Source of the DNA: Syntrophaceae bacterium
GTDB taxonomy: Bacteria; Desulfobacterota; Syntrophia; Syntrophales; UBA5619
Direction: 5' to 3'
Assembly: GCA_023249795.1 (NCBI GenBank)
Contig: JAHFBU010000036.1
Location: 1-6,902, forward strand
DNA: 6,902 nt
Every line of letters starts with the position of its first letter. The stretch's first letter is position 1. This document shows, piece after piece, positions 5,332 to 6,902 of the stretch. Both the position numbers and the translations under genes were made by a program. The notes beneath the pieces were generated by a model that did not search any database, was not told the DNA's origin, and was given only the letters and a program-made list of their open reading frames with translations.

Positions 5332-5705
5332 TCACTTTTCAATTCGTCCCTCACTCAGGATCTCTCTGCCCAGCGGCGTGATGCGGTAGCGCTGTTTGGG
5401 GCTGTGCAGCTTGTCGGGCAGGGTCATTTCGATCACACCCTCTTTGATTGCCAACAGCAGGTAGGCCTTTCGGAAGTGTTCATCATTCTTCAGGCCAAGG
5501 AGATGTTGGTGTTCTTGCCGCGACATATCGCCTTTGAATACATCGAGCAGCCGCATGACTTCCGTGGTGACTTCCGTGGTACTTGGGGGATGCTTGAGCC
5601 TTGCCGGGCGTCCGCTTGTGCCCTGACCTCCGGATTCGGGTGGAAGATTGCAGTGAAGAATCCGTTGTCTTCGAAGACCGGCGCCGGGCATTTTTGATCG
5701 TGGGC
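5332..5705 (-). pseudogene. 3' remnant of a COG2865-type (AlbA_2/Schlafen-like ATP-binding) gene
   Basis: The recognisable protein starts in one frame as KCPAPVFEDNGFFTAIFHPN (from about 5702). It slips frame between roughly 5640 and 5590 and continues as TTEVTTEVMRLLDVFKGDMS, RQEHQHLLGLKNDEHFRKAY, IEMTLPDKLHSPKQRYRITP and LGREILSEGRIEK to the stop at 5332. The TEV repeats followed by a winged-helix with IEMTxPDKxxSxxQRYRxT are characteristic of the C-terminus of COG2865 proteins, and a related wing occurs in some Fic proteins. The ATP-binding N-terminal domain is absent. The gene is both truncated at its 5' side and frameshifted. Its position between res and mod suggests that it was part of the RM operon. 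Confidence 0.68.
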
Positions 5706-5954
5706 CTCGGCGACCCTGCGGAGCATGCTCGGGGAATGGCCTTCATAGGATGGGGACTCCAGCCGGCTGATCTGCTGCTGGGTTGTGCCAACCCGTTTGT
5801 CCAGCTCCTTCTGCGAAAGGCCGGATTCCTCTCTCAAGGCGGCCGGCCCCAAAGCGATATCCCACGCCTCCCCGGCTTTTTGAAAGCGTTCGGCAAAACC
5901 TTGATCCTTGACTTGCTCCTCAAGATATAAATCGAAATTCGGTTTTCTTTTCAT
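5490..5954 (-). CDS. XRE-family HTH antitoxin N-terminus fused to COG2865 fragment (chimera)
   Basis: The 154-residue product has a HigA-like XRE first half: KRKPNFDLYLEEQVKDQGFA, then AALREESGLSQKELDKRVG and TTQQQISRLESPSYEGHSPS, MLRRVAEA (HTH about residues 37-84). At about residue 86 it switches without a stop into CPAPVFEDNGFFTAIFHPN, which belongs to the COG2865-type gene. After about residue 113 it reads out of that gene's frame into a low-complexity basic tail. Normal members of this XRE family end with a short VVFE-like strand instead. The expected RelE-type toxin gene upstream is missing; the Res remnant occupies that place and overlaps the start by 35 bases. The ATG at 5954 has AAAGG eight bases upstream. 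The HTH could still fold and bind DNA, but the gene as a whole is a recombination product. Confidence 0.62.
   Translation of the reverse strand: MKRKPNFDLYLEEQVKDQGFAERFQKAGEAWDIALGPAALREESGLSQKELDKRVGTTQQQISRLESPSYEGHSPSMLRRVAEAHDQKCPAPVFEDNGFFTAIFHPNPEVRAQADARQGSSIPQVPRKSPRKSCGCSMYSKAICRGKNTNISLA
5557..5580 (-). repeat. 12-base tandem repeat encoding TTEV twice
   Basis: Positions 5557-5568 and 5569-5580 are identical 12-mers (plus strand GACTTCCGTGGT). They encode TTEVTTEV, the T(T/E)EV linker repeat of COG2865 proteins, which often varies in copy number by slippage. Confidence 0.85.
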
Positions 5955-6424
5955 CACAAATGCCTTTACCCAAAAGATGTTTTTCACCTTCGATCCGGGT
6001 CGCGAAGTCGGCTTCGATCTGGTACGCCTCGGTGAACTCGGCAAAGGCCCAGCGGCCGTAGCTGCCGAGGTTGTTCACGCCTGGCACCCAGTAGGTATCC
6101 ATCGTGGCCTTCTTCTCTTTGGCGTCTTCGCGTCGATAGCCCTTGATCTCGACGATCAGGTGGAGCGGGTCCTCCGGCCCGTTGCCGTCATCCAGCAGAA
6201 CGATGAAATCGGGGAGGTAGCGGCGCGTCTCGGAGCCGTAGCGATAGGGAACCTCCAAGCCGAGGTTGCGGTTCTTCACGTAGGCCAGCACCCGCGGGTG
6301 CGACTCGGTCACGCGGCAGAACTCCGCCTCCCAGTCGCTGTCGAGGATGATCCAGTTGATGTGGCAGCGCGGGGCATCGGTAGGGAGAGTTGAGGATGGG
6401 CTTTTCGAAGAAGCGATTTTCCAT
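5920..6424 (-). pseudogene. type III-like restriction endonuclease (BPTD_3080-type Res) with internal deletion
   Basis: ATG 6424-6422 begins MENRFFEKPILNSPY, the conserved N-terminus of large type III-like Res helicase-nucleases. Immediately afterwards the sequence jumps to the far C-terminus in another frame: HINWIILDSDWEAEF (from 6363), then YVKNRNLGLEVPYRYGSETR, the nuclease core YLPDFIVLL plus LIVEIKGY (a PD-(D/E)xK-like signature), and YWVPGVNNLGSYGRWAFAEF. The whole DEAD/helicase body, normally many hundreds of residues, is absent, and the two ends are out of register, so no functional Res is made. The C-terminal frame ends at 5920 with a non-family tail and overlaps the XRE gene. A TTG at 6429 could in principle start the C-terminal frame, but it has no convincing ribosome binding site. 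Confidence 0.75.
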
Positions 6425-6560
6425 TTCAAATGCTCTCCGTCTGCTGCTGTTCACGACGCGGCCATGTTGCCCGCAGGTTACGTAGGGTGCATCCTCAGGG
6501 AGGATCGCGCTGCCCGGCGACTCACGGCCCAGATGGGACGACCGCTTGGAACTGTCGGGA

Positions 6561-6589
6561 AATCTGCCCTTTTCTTTCCTGTTTGTCAA
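6561..6589 (-). promoter_or_regulatory. candidate promoter of the decayed RM operon
   Basis: On the minus strand a perfect TTGACA (6589-6584) is followed after 17 bases by CAGATT (6566-6561), a weak -10. It sits between the terminator and the res start codon, leaving an untranslated leader of about 130 bases (6555-6425) in which I see no gene. The -35 match is strong and the -10 poor. Confidence 0.42.
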
Positions 6590-6626
6590 TGGTTTTGTCC
6601 CGAAATGGCGGCTCCCCGGCGAAATC

Positions 6627-6660
6627 AAAAAAGCCCGGGAGGGATGATTCCCCCCCGGGC
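6627..6660 (-). terminator. rho-independent terminator
   Basis: A 12-base stem with one mismatch (6633-6644 with 6649-6660, core GCCCGGG/CCCGGGC) and a 4-base loop is followed on the minus strand by six T (6632-6627). It ends transcription of the gene stopping at 6694, 33 bases upstream, and separates that gene from the RM operon. Confidence 0.88.
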
Positions 6661-6693
6661 GCGTTTGATCTTGACCCTCTCGCGATGCCTGCA

Positions 6694-6902
6694 TCAGCTT
6701 GTCTGCCGGTAGGCCTCCTGAATCAGACCGTTCAAATATTTTTCGGGGTTCTCCACCCCTTCCGCGGGGATGAGGAATTGCCGCTCTCCCGTCTTTTCGC
6801 GGATCAGCTTCAGCCCATGTCCATAGTCGTGGAGCGCGGTCGCGAGATATTCGGCCGGGTCCCGCGGCTCCCTCCAGACCTTTTCCGCCAGGGCGTCGAC
6901 GG
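6694..6902 (-). CDS. unrecognised protein, C-terminal part only
   Basis: One frame is open from the window edge to TGA 6696-6694 and gives 68 residues, including VDALAEKVWREPRDPAEYLA, then ALHDYGHGLKLIREKTGERQ and a VENPEKYLNGLIQEAYRQTS end. I do not recognise the family. Codon composition and the strong terminator 33 bases downstream support a real gene. The start lies outside the window. It probably marks the edge of the ordinary chromosome next to the defence island. Confidence 0.6.
   Translation of the reverse strand, partial: VDALAEKVWREPRDPAEYLATALHDYGHGLKLIREKTGERQFLIPAEGVENPEKYLNGLIQEAYRQTS

Noticed and set aside
4315..5697. 460-codon open frame on the plus strand
   Set aside because: It runs antisense through both methyltransferase stubs, the TA genes and the COG2865 remnant. 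Its internal repeat (VSTFSGVCFLAM) is just the reverse of the duplicated mod start, and it resembles no family.
6188..6694. 168-codon minus-strand open frame starting before the terminator
   Set aside because: Its start lies upstream of the terminator and candidate promoter. Only the MENRFFEKPILNSPY segment is real; the rest is the res C-terminus read in the wrong frame.
1..6902. tRNA/rRNA genes, CRISPR arrays, transposases and tyrosine or serine recombinases
   Set aside because: I saw no cloverleaf with CCA-like end, no regularly spaced repeats and no transposase or integrase motifs in any frame. The direct repeat of the mod start is coding homology, not an IS end or att site.

Overview
All genes I can support lie on the minus strand, so transcription runs from high to low coordinates. 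Everything recognisable belongs to defence, restriction-modification (RM) or toxin-antitoxin (TA) families. There is no tRNA, rRNA, transposase or CRISPR array. The genes use ordinary bacterial signals (TTGACA-type promoters, GGAGG-type ribosome binding sites). The protein families suggest a moderately GC-rich Gram-negative bacterium, perhaps a proteobacterium or Desulfobacterota member, but no gene here is a taxonomic marker.

Layout in the direction of transcription. (1) 6902-6694: C-terminal end of an unrecognised gene, followed by a rho-independent terminator (6660-6627). (2) 6589-5204: wreck of a type III-like RM operon. A candidate promoter leads into a res remnant in which about 15 N-terminal codons are joined out of frame to the C-terminal nuclease domain. 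Next comes an XRE antitoxin 5' half spliced onto the 3' part of a COG2865-type (AlbA/Schlafen-like ATP-binding) gene, and then a frameshifted 5' stub of a methyltransferase gene. (3) 5150-4450: an intact two-gene TA module (RelE/ParE-type COG3657 toxin, then COG3636 antitoxin) with a perfect palindromic operator. (4) 4388-4159: a second, about 91% identical methyltransferase 5' stub, also frameshifted and truncated. (5) 4066-2773: an intact, visibly more AT-rich pair, an HNH restriction endonuclease followed 13 bp later by a MazG-like nucleotide pyrophosphohydrolase. (6) 2648-2304: a small PEGA-like protein with an unusual tail. (7) 2322-1657: an AbiEi/DUF6088-type antitoxin with a palindromic operator but no toxin gene after it. 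(8) 1538-1: an XRE-ImmA/IrrE metallopeptidase gene with an elaborate operator-promoter, overlapping a PIN-domain gene that is broken by an in-frame TAA and runs off the window.

The picture is a defence island in which small self-maintaining modules persist while a large RM operon has been reduced to gene ends. The two most attractive functional units are the HNH-MazG pair, which could couple DNA cleavage to nucleotide-pool control, and the XRE-ImmA-PIN pair. The RM graveyard is the most striking structural feature, with recombination joints, a direct repeat and at least three frameshifts. Misassembly is a possible alternative explanation for those joints.
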